From Acheta domesticus (taxonomy: Eukaryota; Arthropoda; Insecta; Orthoptera; Gryllidae): a stretch of DNA of 64,000 bases. Positions 1-9,189 of this stretch are shown here, one piece after another. Below the pieces are notes generated by a model, which worked only from the letters and a program-made list of their open reading frames with translations, was not told where the DNA came from and made no database searches. The DNA lies in assembly GCA_031308135.1 (NCBI GenBank), contig JAHLJT010008756.1, forward strand, positions 106,780,415 to 106,844,414, in the 5' to 3' direction. A program made the position numbers and the translations under genes. How positions within the stretch are numbered: the first letter of the stretch is position 1; each line of letters begins with the position of its first letter.

Positions 1-454
1 AATTTTGAACGCATGTTAGGTTGTTAATGTGTTATTGAAACTCTTGTTCATGTGTTGATAGTATTGGTCTTTTCCGCTGAAGAAAATGATCCAGAAAACG
101 GAACAGCAATGTTCTAGTAGCACAACGGCAAGTACAGTTTTTCAAATGGCGTTTCCCGAAAATGTACTTATTTTGTATTTAATGCAACTTTTCTCAGAAA
201 CTATTATTCACAATTTATTGAAACTTACAAGAATCTTTCTTTATAGTATTGACAATCAATTGAAATTTTTGTATAAACATTCAATAATAAAAAATAATAA
301 AAAACAATGTCCAAAAACGCTGAAAAAATTAGGACATTAAACATAATTGAAGAAAAAATACTAAATATGTTTAGTCAACACAAAAAATGTCAAAATAATA
401 ACAAAGGTTTTATCTTTAAGTGTGTGAAGTATTAAAATTTTCTAGTTAACCATT
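1..454. other. AT-rich stretch without recognised gene
   Basis: AT-rich DNA with A/T runs. The one open frame here (84 codons from 86) has a composition like its surroundings and no recognisable motif, so I do not call it a gene. Confidence 0.6.
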
Positions 455-710
455 TTCTTTAAAAGGTACATCAATAGTAGAAAATTTAACAACGGTGGTA
501 TAAACGGTACCCTCTCCACTAAAATATATTTAATATGCACGGAATGTTTGCACATAATTATAAATTTTACTTCAGACGTCATTCTTTAAAAGGTACATCA
601 ATAGTAAAAAATTTAACAACGGTGGTATAAACGGTACCCTCTCCACTAAAATATATTTAATATGCACGGAATGTTTGCACATAATTATAAATTTTACTTC
701 AGACGTCATT
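455..710. repeat. 127-bp tandem duplication, two copies
   Basis: The unit starting at the TTCTTTAAAAGG at 455 recurs at 582, an offset of 127 bp. The two copies are almost identical; I see one G/A difference (AGTAG versus AGTAA). Each copy contains an identical run ending in CAGACGTCATT or close to it. This is a recent local duplication, and the open frames over it are by-products. Confidence 0.92.
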
Positions 711-1329
711 AATGAACACATTTGTTGGAAAATATTTTCCGAACTACGTTTGTTATTAAATAACAAGCCTCCTTTTCATCTTCAGCAAGGAGAGCGTGAT
801 CGTCTGCATACAATAAAGAGTGAATGTTTCTCTTCCCAATCGAAGTCCCCAATTTAATGTACATTGTTGTGCAGTCTCAAGGCTGATAAATTATAATGGT
901 CCTGCTGCCGGTCTTGGTGAGTAGGGCCTTCGAGCAGCCTCCAAATACGCAGAGCCGCAGGTTGCAGTTTCGAGACCAGCGGAAGGCATTGTCATTAATC
1001 CCTTCGTAACTACCATCGGATCTATAACGATTAACATTGAACCATCATACACTCATCATAATTACCCACACTGTGGTTTATGCAGAGAAAAGCATCGGCG
1101 AACCATCAATGTGACCACTTGCCGAGCAAAAGGGACGACCAAAACCACCTTCCCCTGCGCACAGTGAAGAACAAGACACTTCCCATCAATTGACCATAAC
1201 AGAACAATTTTTTTGTCGCAAATACGTCGTATCGAGAAAGTAATGAAATGTTTCAAAAAATAGATGACGAGATTTTCACGTTTTGGGAACCTTGATACTA
1301 GTGAAATAAATTTTAAATCGTCTTTCCAA
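711..1329. other. Unannotated stretch
   Basis: No gene recognised. The 898-1010 part is less AT-rich and has a TTTCGAGACC string resembling a Pol III B-box, but no convincing A-box partner, so it is not called as a SINE. The 64-codon frame on the minus strand (1062-1256) has no recognisable domain. Confidence 0.5.
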
Positions 1330-1665
1330 TGCCAGTCCGCCTGATTACCTGCCTGTCAGCCTGACTGCCTGTTTTCGGTCTGCCTGACTGTCTGCCTGCC
1401 TGCCTGCCTGTCCGTCAGCCTGCCTGTCCGCCTGCCTGTCTGTGTGTCTGTCTGCCTCTCCTGCCTGTCTGCCTGTCTGTCTGTCTGTGTGTCTCTCTCT
1501 GCCTGTCTCTCCTGTCTGCCCGCCGGCCTGTCTGTCTGTGTGTCTGTCTGCCTCTCTCTCCTGTCTACCTGCCTGCCTGCCTCTGCCTGCCTGTCTGTCT
1601 GCCTGTCTACATGCCTTCCCTCTATCTACATGTCTGCCTGCCTGCCTATACGTCTGACAGTCTAA
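1330..1665 (+). repeat. CTGT/CCTG tetranucleotide satellite
   Basis: About 330 bp of imperfect CTGC, CTGT and CCTG units. The frames across it translate as Cys/Leu/Pro/Ser-rich low-complexity peptides in more than one register, the signature of a microsatellite. It abuts a partial copy of dispersed repeat B, whose other copies carry a short CTGTCTG/TCCGTCCGTCC stretch at the equivalent position. That suggests the array grew from inside the repeat. Confidence 0.9.
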
Positions 1666-1760
1666 CTAGCACCTAAATTGTTAACATAGATTTCAACAAA
1701 ATTGATATTCTCCAGTCGATGTGGCTGTCATCGCGATATCTCGCATTTGAAAATAGTATA
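1640..1760 (+). repeat. Dispersed repeat B, partial copy
   Basis: The stretch with GCACCTAAATTGTT followed by AAAATTGATATTCTCC matches the central block of the longer copies at 25459-25800 and 59045-59550 in the same orientation, and of those at 33553-34065 and 50345-50805 in reverse. The rest of the repeat is missing or too diverged to see. Confidence 0.6.
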
Positions 1761-1834
1761 TTTTTTTAAATTTTCAACTGCGTTAAAAAACCTTGCTCGG
1801 CCTGCAGCAGTAATGCTTTGCAATACAGCGAGGC

Positions 1835-2085
1835 TTCGTTCCCGCCGCTGCCTCTGCCTGAGCCTGAGCTGCCGTCGGCGCGTCGACGGCCGGAGCGCCA
1901 CAGGACACGGCGGCACGGTGGGGGGGGGCAGGGGCAGGGGTGGGGGCGGGGGCGGGGGCGAGGCTGTGGCGAGGCGCGGGGGCGGCGATGCGGAACGGGC
2001 GCGCCGCCCCGCCGGGGATCGAACCCGGGTGCGCCGGCCTCCGCAGGCGCAGTGGGCCGCGGCCGCGCGACACACGGACGAAATG
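1835..2085. other. GC/CpG island with G-run array and B-box-like site
   Basis: This sharply GC-rich block in AT-rich flanks has many CpGs. It includes a run of G-tracts at about 1920-1965 (GGGGG units separated by one or two bases) able to form a G-quadruplex. At about 2014-2031 the minus strand carries GGGTTCGATCCCC, a perfect Pol III B-box with a 5-bp T-arm-like stem, but I cannot fold a complete tRNA around it. Overlapping open frames in several registers reflect scarce stops. It could be a promoter-like CpG island or an old SINE head in GC-rich DNA. Confidence 0.55.
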
Positions 2086-2180
2086 CAATGATCCATCTCA
2101 GAGTTCTTGGTAGACCTTCAAGAGCAGAAAGGTGAAGTGTAAAGATTCGATTGAGTGAATGCGTATTCAGTGTTTCCAAG

Positions 2181-2458
2181 GGCGTCAACTACTGTTGGCA
2201 TTAGTCTCGTGAGTGAAACGCATGTTACAGTCAGGAGATGGAGGTGATCCGCACCCACTGGAATATGAGACCCGGCGCCGTCCAACACGCCGGCTTACGG
2301 GGATCTCACAGCTCTAAGCTCCCCACATGTGTGGCAGTGTTGTGTTTGAAAGCGCACGGAAACCTACTATCAGAGCAGCCGACCGCTAGATTTCTCCCCT
2401 AGATAGCGGCTGAATACGACATTGCTTTCTAGCTATTGTTGAAAATCCTACATCGTTT
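2181..2458 (-). mobile_element. SINE family A copy, internally deleted
   Basis: Read on the minus strand, it has the family's blocks in order: the region preceding the GTCGAATTCAGCC box, the GCCGGC(T)GCTCTGATC block, the CCACACATGTsGGGAGCTTAGAGC block, the GGCGCCGGATCTCA block, and the 3' block ending in a degenerate GTTGACGC. The middle part with the ACCCTAACAAA motif is largely missing. The A+T-rich tail would be at the left end. Confidence 0.75.
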
Positions 2459-3859
2459 GGACTAGTACCCCAAAGGAAAGACCTCTCAGTGAAATACGTT
2501 GGAGTGGTAAGGGACGTTGTCACCGACCCATTTCAGCTAACGTAAGCATTTAACGTGGTTATTTATTCACTCATGAATGTGTGTGCGTGTGTGAGGTGAC
2601 TGCGTTGCTCAGTTTTGAGCGGAGGTCAGGGAGGCGGCTGACGCCTTTATGGCCTCCGCGCCCCTTTCCGGCCACTGTGTTTGTTTGCTATTTTTTACCT
2701 GTATGAAGGGATGTGGCGATGAATAATGATGGGAGATAAATGATTACGAATTGGATATGTTCAGTTATGGAATATGGGTGTGATCAGAAATCACGTCACA
2801 CCCACTTGGTGAAAAAGTCCATGCCTTACGTGGGATTTGAAGCTCCAACCATTGACTCTGAGTGGAAGCGATAACCTAATTTGCTTCTGAAAACCAACCC
2901 TCAACGTGAAACGACCGCAGCGGATACTACGGGTCCGTTACCGGCGTTTGTATGCAATGACTCACGTACTACATACACGTGTATGCGAAGATGTCATTGG
3001 GTGATCAGGAGAACGGCATTGACATCCAGATGCTGAAATTATACGCTAAAGTCCCTTTACATGCACCGTTTCACTAACTAGTTTTTTCGAACGCGGGAAT
3101 GCGCTGAGTGACGTCTCCGATTCGAAACGTTTTCGCCTGTGGATTTCTCCTCATTTTATTACGTCTTTGTGAGAAGGCTCTGATCAACACGAATGGCCTG
3201 GAGACAGTTTGACCGCCCGCGATTTTAACAATGATAATATCGATCGTATGCTGCAGCAAGACAGCTGAATGACTTTTTCTGCATTAACATTTGCAGCACT
3301 GACATAATTAGTGTTGCGGAATGTATCTGGAGTTTTGAAACATCTTGATACCATTGTGCACAGTTTAATCGAAGGGTATTCTAGCAAGCTTCTTCGTTCA
3401 CACATAGGCGCGCGGTCTAAACAAGATGAGACTAATTACATTTCCAGCGCCCTTTTCCATTAAATTTTGTTAAATATAACTGACATGTTTTAATGGTAAA
3501 AAAATAAAACTTAAAATGTATAAAGGAATTATAACATTAATTGCTTTGTTAAGAAATATAACTGATTTTATTTTTAACCCCATACAAGGTTGCCAGATAT
3601 TTAAAGAGCCTCTTCCCAAACTACCGTAAAACGAAACTGCAGGTCAAAAAGGTGGAAAATCAGGAAATTAAGATAGTTTCGGAAATAAAATGTTCTATTA
3701 AGGAAGACTATGGAGTCCCTTTTGAACATTTCCAGAGACCTCGCGGCCCTCTGATTCCCTTTGCCTCCACGTTCCCGTTAGGCGTACGCCTATATTGCGA
3801 AGGAGCCTTTATACCCGAATGCTTGACGTTCTGGCATTTCCCTCCGTTTCGGCAGGTTT
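2459..3859. other. Unannotated stretch with a possible tRNA-like fragment
   Basis: No gene recognised. On the minus strand at about 2835-2895 the sequence reads GGTTATCGC, a spacer, then GCTTCAAATCCCACG. This order resembles an A-box and B-box of a tRNA-derived SINE head, but I found no second copy here to prove a family. Short open frames on the minus strand at 3074-3405 lack recognisable motifs. Confidence 0.4.
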
Positions 3860-4130
3860 TTGGAATTTCGCCCAGCGTACGCGCGCCCACGGGAGGGATT
3901 CAGCTGGCGGCGATGGCGCGTGAGATGGCGCAGCGAATGGCGCTCCCGCAAATGTCACACGGAAGGCCACGCGGCGCCAATGCCTTTGTGCGCCATCACG
4001 CCTTTGTGCGCCAGCCACACGAACCGACGCACGCCGCACGCCGCGAGGATGGGGCTCGGCGCGGCGCATCTCCCAGCGGCGCAGCCCATGAGCATTCGGA
4101 GCACACCCGCATGACGCGCTGGGGGCCCTC
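3860..4130. other. GC/CpG island
   Basis: The block is GC-rich with repeated GCGC, CACGCC and CGCCGC strings, and an imperfect internal repeat GCCTTTGTGCGCCA/GCCTTTGTGCGCCAG at about 3981-4014. A 195-codon open frame (3652-4239, plus strand) spans it, but it begins in AT-rich DNA and ends in ordinary DNA with no domain, and frames on the opposite strand are also open. I read this as CpG-island composition rather than a gene. Confidence 0.5.
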
Positions 4131-4239
4131 ACTGAGATGGAATTTTGCGAATGCATCAATGTATTCAGGTGATGACTTCGGCGAATACGTGGCGTCACGA
4201 TCGCAGGATCGCCTAACCACCTCCTTACTCAGTAGCTAA

Positions 4240-5307
4240 GTGGAAAAAGAGCTCCAAAATTTAGAGACATACCAAATGTACATTGTGTAAGCGGACTGAA
4301 AATCAGTTCTTCACAGGAGTGGATAGAAAAACTGCCTGCCGAGGCGACGGGTGAGGCGCGGGACGATCTGCGACGAAAACCCGGAACTTGCATTTTACTC
4401 TGGAGCAGTCTTTCAAAATACTCTAATAGAAAAATATATTAGAGACAAATTCATTTGCCATTCTCCGCGCATTGGCTAGTTAGCAGCAAAGTCCTTCAAC
4501 CTCTGCGATTTACATTTGAGTCTGTGCAATGCGTAATTTACAACTTATTGTTATTTCAAATACGTCATTACAAATTCAATACGGTCGGGAATTCAACCCT
4601 CCTACATAGAAACATCAGGTAATTATGTTACCAGTTGCGCGACTGATTGATGCGACAACCAATACCCGGAAACAGTTCTAACCCAAAGGTGCGGCCGTGA
4701 TGTCGTTGACTTGCTGGTGACGACTGGGAACCTATGAATCATCCTGCCATGAGACATTCGGGGAATTTTTAAAACTGGCCACAAGACGGTGTTTTTTATT
4801 TTCCCTCGTAACATTCAAGTAAGGCTTTTGAAACGTCAATTTGCAAGTACTGATTATAAATATATTCATATTTTTAATAGAATGATAATTTAATAAACTG
4901 ATATTCATTATTTATTATAATGTATATTCTTTAGACTGTTTCAGTCATCGAATTAACCGTAAACCGGATTTGTTATTTACCGCAACTGTTTTCCTCTTAT
5001 GACTTACGATGTGTTTGGTTCTGGCCCAAAAGAGAAAAAATCTAATAAACCAATTAGAAAACATTTTCATCGTTGTATCGGGGATCGCGACACGGGATTT
5101 AGGGAATGCAGCTCACATTCTCGCCTAGTATGGAGATGGAGGACACCTACTTAATCAAATGAAAGAATCTCTTGATGCTCTTGATGATAGCTAACTTGAT
5201 CGGAAAATGGTTTTATTGAGATGAAGCATTTGAAACATGCTCACAGATCTATAACAACATAATTGACAAGAACATGTAGTAACTCTTACGCCATAAAGAA
5301 CACCATT
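4240..5307. other. Unannotated stretch
   Basis: AT-rich with no recognisable gene, RNA or repeat family. The short minus-strand frame at 4623-4814 has no motif. Confidence 0.55.
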
Positions 5308-5582
5308 ATCGCAGAACGATGAAGCGCAAAACGATGAAGCGCGAGACGATGAAACGCAAGAGAAGCGCGAGACGATGAAGCGCGAGTCGAAGCGCGAGAC
5401 GATGAAGCGCAAAACGATGAAGCGCGAGACGATGAAGTGCAAGAGAAGCGCAAGATGATGAAGCGCGAGACGATGAAGCGCAAGAGAAGCGCAAGAGAAG
5501 CGCAAGATGATGAAGCTCGAGACGAGGAAGCGCAAGAGAAGCGCAAGGCGATGAAGCTCGAGACGATGAAGCGCGAGACGAG
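5308..5582. repeat. Purine-rich minisatellite with 15-bp and 11-bp units
   Basis: The array is built from GCGCGAGACGATGAA-like 15-bp units, mixed with 11-bp GCGCAAGAGAA units and degenerate versions. Because 11 is not a multiple of 3, the units shift the frame relative to each other. The Arg/Lys/Glu-rich frame on the plus strand and the Phe/Ile/Val/Ser-rich frames on the minus strand are therefore by-products. It runs directly into a GC island. Confidence 0.9.
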
Positions 5583-5584
5583 AT

Positions 5585-5815
5585 TCTCCAGCACTCCCGC
5601 TCGACCCTGTGTTAGCGAGGCCGGCAGTGAGTGCCAGCGGCCAGCGGCACGCAGCGCGTGGCGTTCTGTGAAGCGACGCGCCGCCCAGCGCTGCGCCGCT
5701 CGTGTGGAGCAGTCACGGCGGTGATGTACGGCCGCGTCGGGGCGGCGCGGGGGCGGCGGCGAGCCCTGCACTTCTCTCGCAAGCCGCCGAGCATTCGCAA
5801 GCAGCACAATGGGTG
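5585..5815. other. GC/CpG island
   Basis: Dense CpG and GCCGC/GGCGGC strings follow the minisatellite, and a SINE family A copy begins about 20 bp after it. Open frames on both strands here overlap each other and extend into the neighbouring repeats. No gene recognised. Confidence 0.5.
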
Positions 5816-5833
5816 CGAGCCGACAAGAGAAGG

Positions 5834-6256
5834 GTCGAATTCAGCCCTAGTATGGAGGAGAATCCTTCCGGTAGGATGCTGTCAGCGATTGCGTTTCGTG
5901 GTTTCTCTGATCAATACCTAGTGAATAATACCGGAGCAGTACCCTAACAAATGGGCCACTGGCCGCAGGCGATCTCTTCTTCCTCCTTTTCTTCTTCATT
6001 ACAATTACTTGGCATGCACTACCACACCACACTACCACAGTGAAACCAACCGAGAGAGTTAGAGTTTGTCCAGGTTGGGAAGGTGGCTCGCTGGAGTAGG
6101 TATGTGCAAGGAGAAATCCCCACTAGCTTACTTGTATATCGGCACCAGATCTCACATTCCAATGTGAAAGCACTATGATGTGCACCTTCCGGATATGACT
6201 ACCCTTATGGGACTAATGACGCACGAATAATAAATAAATAAATAAATAAATAAATA
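5834..6256 (+). mobile_element. SINE family A copy with AAAT tail
   Basis: It starts at GGTCGAATTCAGCC (tRNA head missing) and continues through TCTCTGATCAATAC, GTACCCTAACAAATGGG, the pyrimidine-rich block, and TATCGGCACCAGATCTCA. It ends at CTTATGGGACTAATGAC followed by an (AATA)n tail at about 6228-6256. The tail is the clearest 3' end of the family here and shows that it moves as a retroposon. It is 5' truncated and moderately diverged. Confidence 0.85.
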
Positions 6257-6840
6257 CCCATTATACCCACTTGAGCAGAAATAGCTAATTTTATTTTGAG
6301 AATCTAAAATGTAAAAATCCGACTTTGGTCTATAACCCATTTGGAGTTAATTGTTCTTCAAAGCTGTCACTGAAATAGGATGGCGAGGAGATTTGAATTA
6401 CTAGAAATAACGCTCACGCTGTCATGATAGTGTAGGGGGGGAAACTCATGATCGAATCCTACGTAAAGATCAGCATGTTTCAGCGCACATATTTCAGACA
6501 CTGCAGTAAGCAGGAGCGTGTAGAGAACGGAACGTGAAAGAGATATAACGGGAGTACCATTTAAAATTGGTTGAATATGTCGAAAAGCGCCCATCGGATC
6601 AAGAAAAAACGGTAATTAATATAAGTCGTTCGTATCGACGGGGGCCATCTAATGATACCAAACTCGACCCTTCCCCTCGGGGGTGGGGGCGCGGAAAAGA
6701 AAGTTCAATGGGGATCTCCAGTTCTTATCACAGATGAGGATTCTCCGGGAAATAATACGTAACTTTTGTATTTAACTTTTTTCGTTTCGAGATACTAATC
6801 AAAATTCAAAATAAAGAATAAATTAGTTTTCTCGATAATT
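6257..6840. other. Unannotated stretch
   Basis: No gene recognised. A short G-rich run (GGGGGTGGGGGCGCGG, about 6680-6696) is the only notable local composition. Confidence 0.5.
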
Positions 6841-7526
6841 GCTCATCAAAAAAATTAAAAAAATACGTATTCAATAATTTTCAAGAATCAATCAAACGTT
6901 GCAGTGTGGTTACGATATAAGAAAAAAATACTTTTTAAAATCTACTCGTATAAAAGAAAACTACTTTTAGCGTGACTAGAAATACAAACCAACGATATAA
7001 ATTCTTTGTCAACATTTTAGGTTTGTTCTCTAATAATGTTGCTAATTCGAAAGTGACAAAAGTGAAATGTTTTTTATAAAACTCTGTAGTTCATCAAACA
7101 TGCAGTGTTACGCTGATTTCCTCCTTTTCCTTCTTCCTTCCCAAAGAGAGAAAGGGGGGGGGGTTGTCCTATAGAAAGTACTTTTTTTTTTTGAAGGATA
7201 CAGAGAAAGATGTAGGTATGTCAATTTTTTAGAAAATTGAGTTAGAGATAATCTTCAATACAGATTCAAAAGAAATTTATTTAAAATAATTTAAACAGAG
7301 AAAAAAAACGTATTAGTCAAGAGTTGTTAGCCCTTCAAGTTTTGACTCACAGGCAACTTGTGTAGTGCTGGAAACTTAAAAACTCATTTTCCTACGTTCT
7401 CGAAAATGTTGACTTGCCTGGTTTTCTTCCAATCCCGTCATTTCAACCACACTGAGACGCTGTTTATCATTGAATAGATTTTCGAAAATTATTGAACACG
7501 TTTTTTTATTTTTCCGTTTTGATGTG
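6841..7526. repeat. Imperfect inverted repeat pair about 0.6 kb apart
   Basis: The left arm (6841-6911) read in reverse complement runs AACCACACTG, then TTGAAAATTATTGAATACG, then T-runs and GATGAG. The right arm (7445-7526) has AACCACACTGAGACG, then CGAAAATTATTGAACACG, then T-runs and GATGTG. Matching is good but not perfect, with indels in T-runs. The interior holds nothing recognisable. This could be the ends of a degraded foldback element or two opposed fragments of one repeat. Confidence 0.5.
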
Positions 7527-9189
7527 AAATTGCCTAAAAAAAAAACTCAAACGGGTAGTCATGAGAAGCGAGAGGGAATTGGTCACTGAGCGAAATAATG
7601 TGGAGACTGTGGTAGTGTCCAGACCACCAAAGATCTAGGTGAGAGCAAAGGCAGCACGTGTGGTGGTGGTGGTGGTGATGGTGATGGTTGGGGCTCCACA
7701 AGGTTCAAGGAAGGGCGGTCCACCCTCCTGCGCAGCTCACGATCCGCGCCCCCGCGCCAGCAGGCGAGCCCAAGGCCCGCTGCGCTTGGGGCGACCTGCA
7801 GCTACTGTGTCTCCTCACGAAGTTCGAGGAAAGCCGCCTAAAATGGAACGCCATCATTCTGCTGCTGGCTCCGTCGGTGCAGTGTTTAGCATACTGGACT
7901 CGTATACCCAAGTTGGCAGATTCAGAGACGACGAAAGTTTGTGGTTTTTTGAGGACACGAAAATCTTGCGGGGACACAGTATGCTGGGAAGAGGGACGAA
8001 GTTTGTGTACTCGCGGACACAGAGTAGGTAAACAAACAATCCAATTTTACTAACTTGAAGTTATTTCTTAACCATTTTTTTTTGTAATTTTGTTGCCTGC
8101 GTAATATGGCTTGAAAGGAGACTGTAATATTTCAGGTCAAGAGACGGTTGAGATTTAAAGTGTCTTAGAAGAATTTAAGTTACTATATTTTTAATTTTCA
8201 AAGGTTTCCTTTTACACAGAATCGTGTCAATAATGCCAAGGTAAATAAATATGCTCAGTATTAGGAATGCAAAAATGGCTAATTCTTTAATTTGAAGTTC
8301 ACATGATATTTGCCGTAGCAATGGTAAGTTCGCACTTCAATAGCCCACTCAGTTCATTGTCTTCCTCTCAAAAAATTCCCCGACATGCAGAGAACGTTGA
8401 GCTAACACCGAATAAAAAGTATGCCACATGAAGTAATATAATTCAATTGCACAATGATAGATTGCCAGAATCATTGGTAACCATATGGCATTAACATTCA
8501 TAAATGCAATCGATAATGTAATATAAACAGGAGACTACTTACGACACATCAACGACCAACTACGAGCGCGAAAGGATGGTCCTTACCTGGAAAGAGAAGG
8601 AAAAATTCATTAAAATCTAGTAACATCGAATTATATATATATGTACACATATGATTCACACTTATCAGGGCAGAAACACAACTAATCCACCTTTGACCAA
8701 GTTTTGCATCAAATTAATTCCAATAACACGGGGAAAATATGACAGTGCTCCATTATGGTCCTAGAGATAATGCTATAGGAAGGTCCTTCAGCTGAATGAT
8801 CTAGTCGGACAATCATTCACAACATTCAATTCGTGAAATTAAAACCAATAGTGTTTAACCATGCATTTTTATAATGCCCCAATCAGAGCGATGTAACTCA
8901 AAAACTTTATCTTTTTTCTATCCCAATTTTTTTCCGTTCCTCTCAACTGGTCAATCATAAGCTGCAACTCATCTATTTTAGGACGATTCATTCCATGTCA
9001 TCGCCTATAGATTAATTTGTTTATCCCAATTTTGATTATGCACCGACCTCACGGTTGAACCTTGTCCATATGCTACACTAGTAGACGGACGTGATTGAAC
9101 AAAGCTAATTGAATAACGTACATTAATAATATAAGTATTTGGCTCGCTTTGTAACTGTGGAACAAAATTTCATTCGTGGAATAGTCCTA
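7527..9189. other. Mostly unannotated stretch
   Basis: A GTGGTGGTGGT run (about 7660-7690) is followed by a short GC-rich patch to about 7800 with overlapping open frames on both strands (to 8053) that I do not trust. Beyond that the DNA is AT-rich with a short TATATATA at 8631-8640. A 44-bp segment flanked by good minus-strand splice consensus sits at 8543-8586 and is discussed as a finding. Confidence 0.45.

Noticed and set aside
898..1030. SINE copy
   Set aside because: Only an isolated B-box-like string and an 18-bp resemblance to the SINE A 3' end; the other blocks are missing.
1442..1665. Cysteine-rich frames resembling a small secreted protein
   Set aside because: They are read from a CTGT/CCTG satellite in two registers at once and have no leader or cysteine framework.
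2014..2085. A tRNA gene on the minus strand
   Set aside because: The T-arm is perfect, but no acceptor, D-arm or anticodon arm of normal shape can be drawn around it.
3652..4239. 195-codon plus-strand open frame
   Set aside because: It crosses from AT-rich DNA into a CpG-rich block, opposite-strand frames are open as well, and no domain or sensible start context is visible.
5191..5807. Hydrophobic or charged repeat proteins on either strand
   Set aside because: They are by-products of a minisatellite with 11-bp and 15-bp units, which do not preserve a frame.
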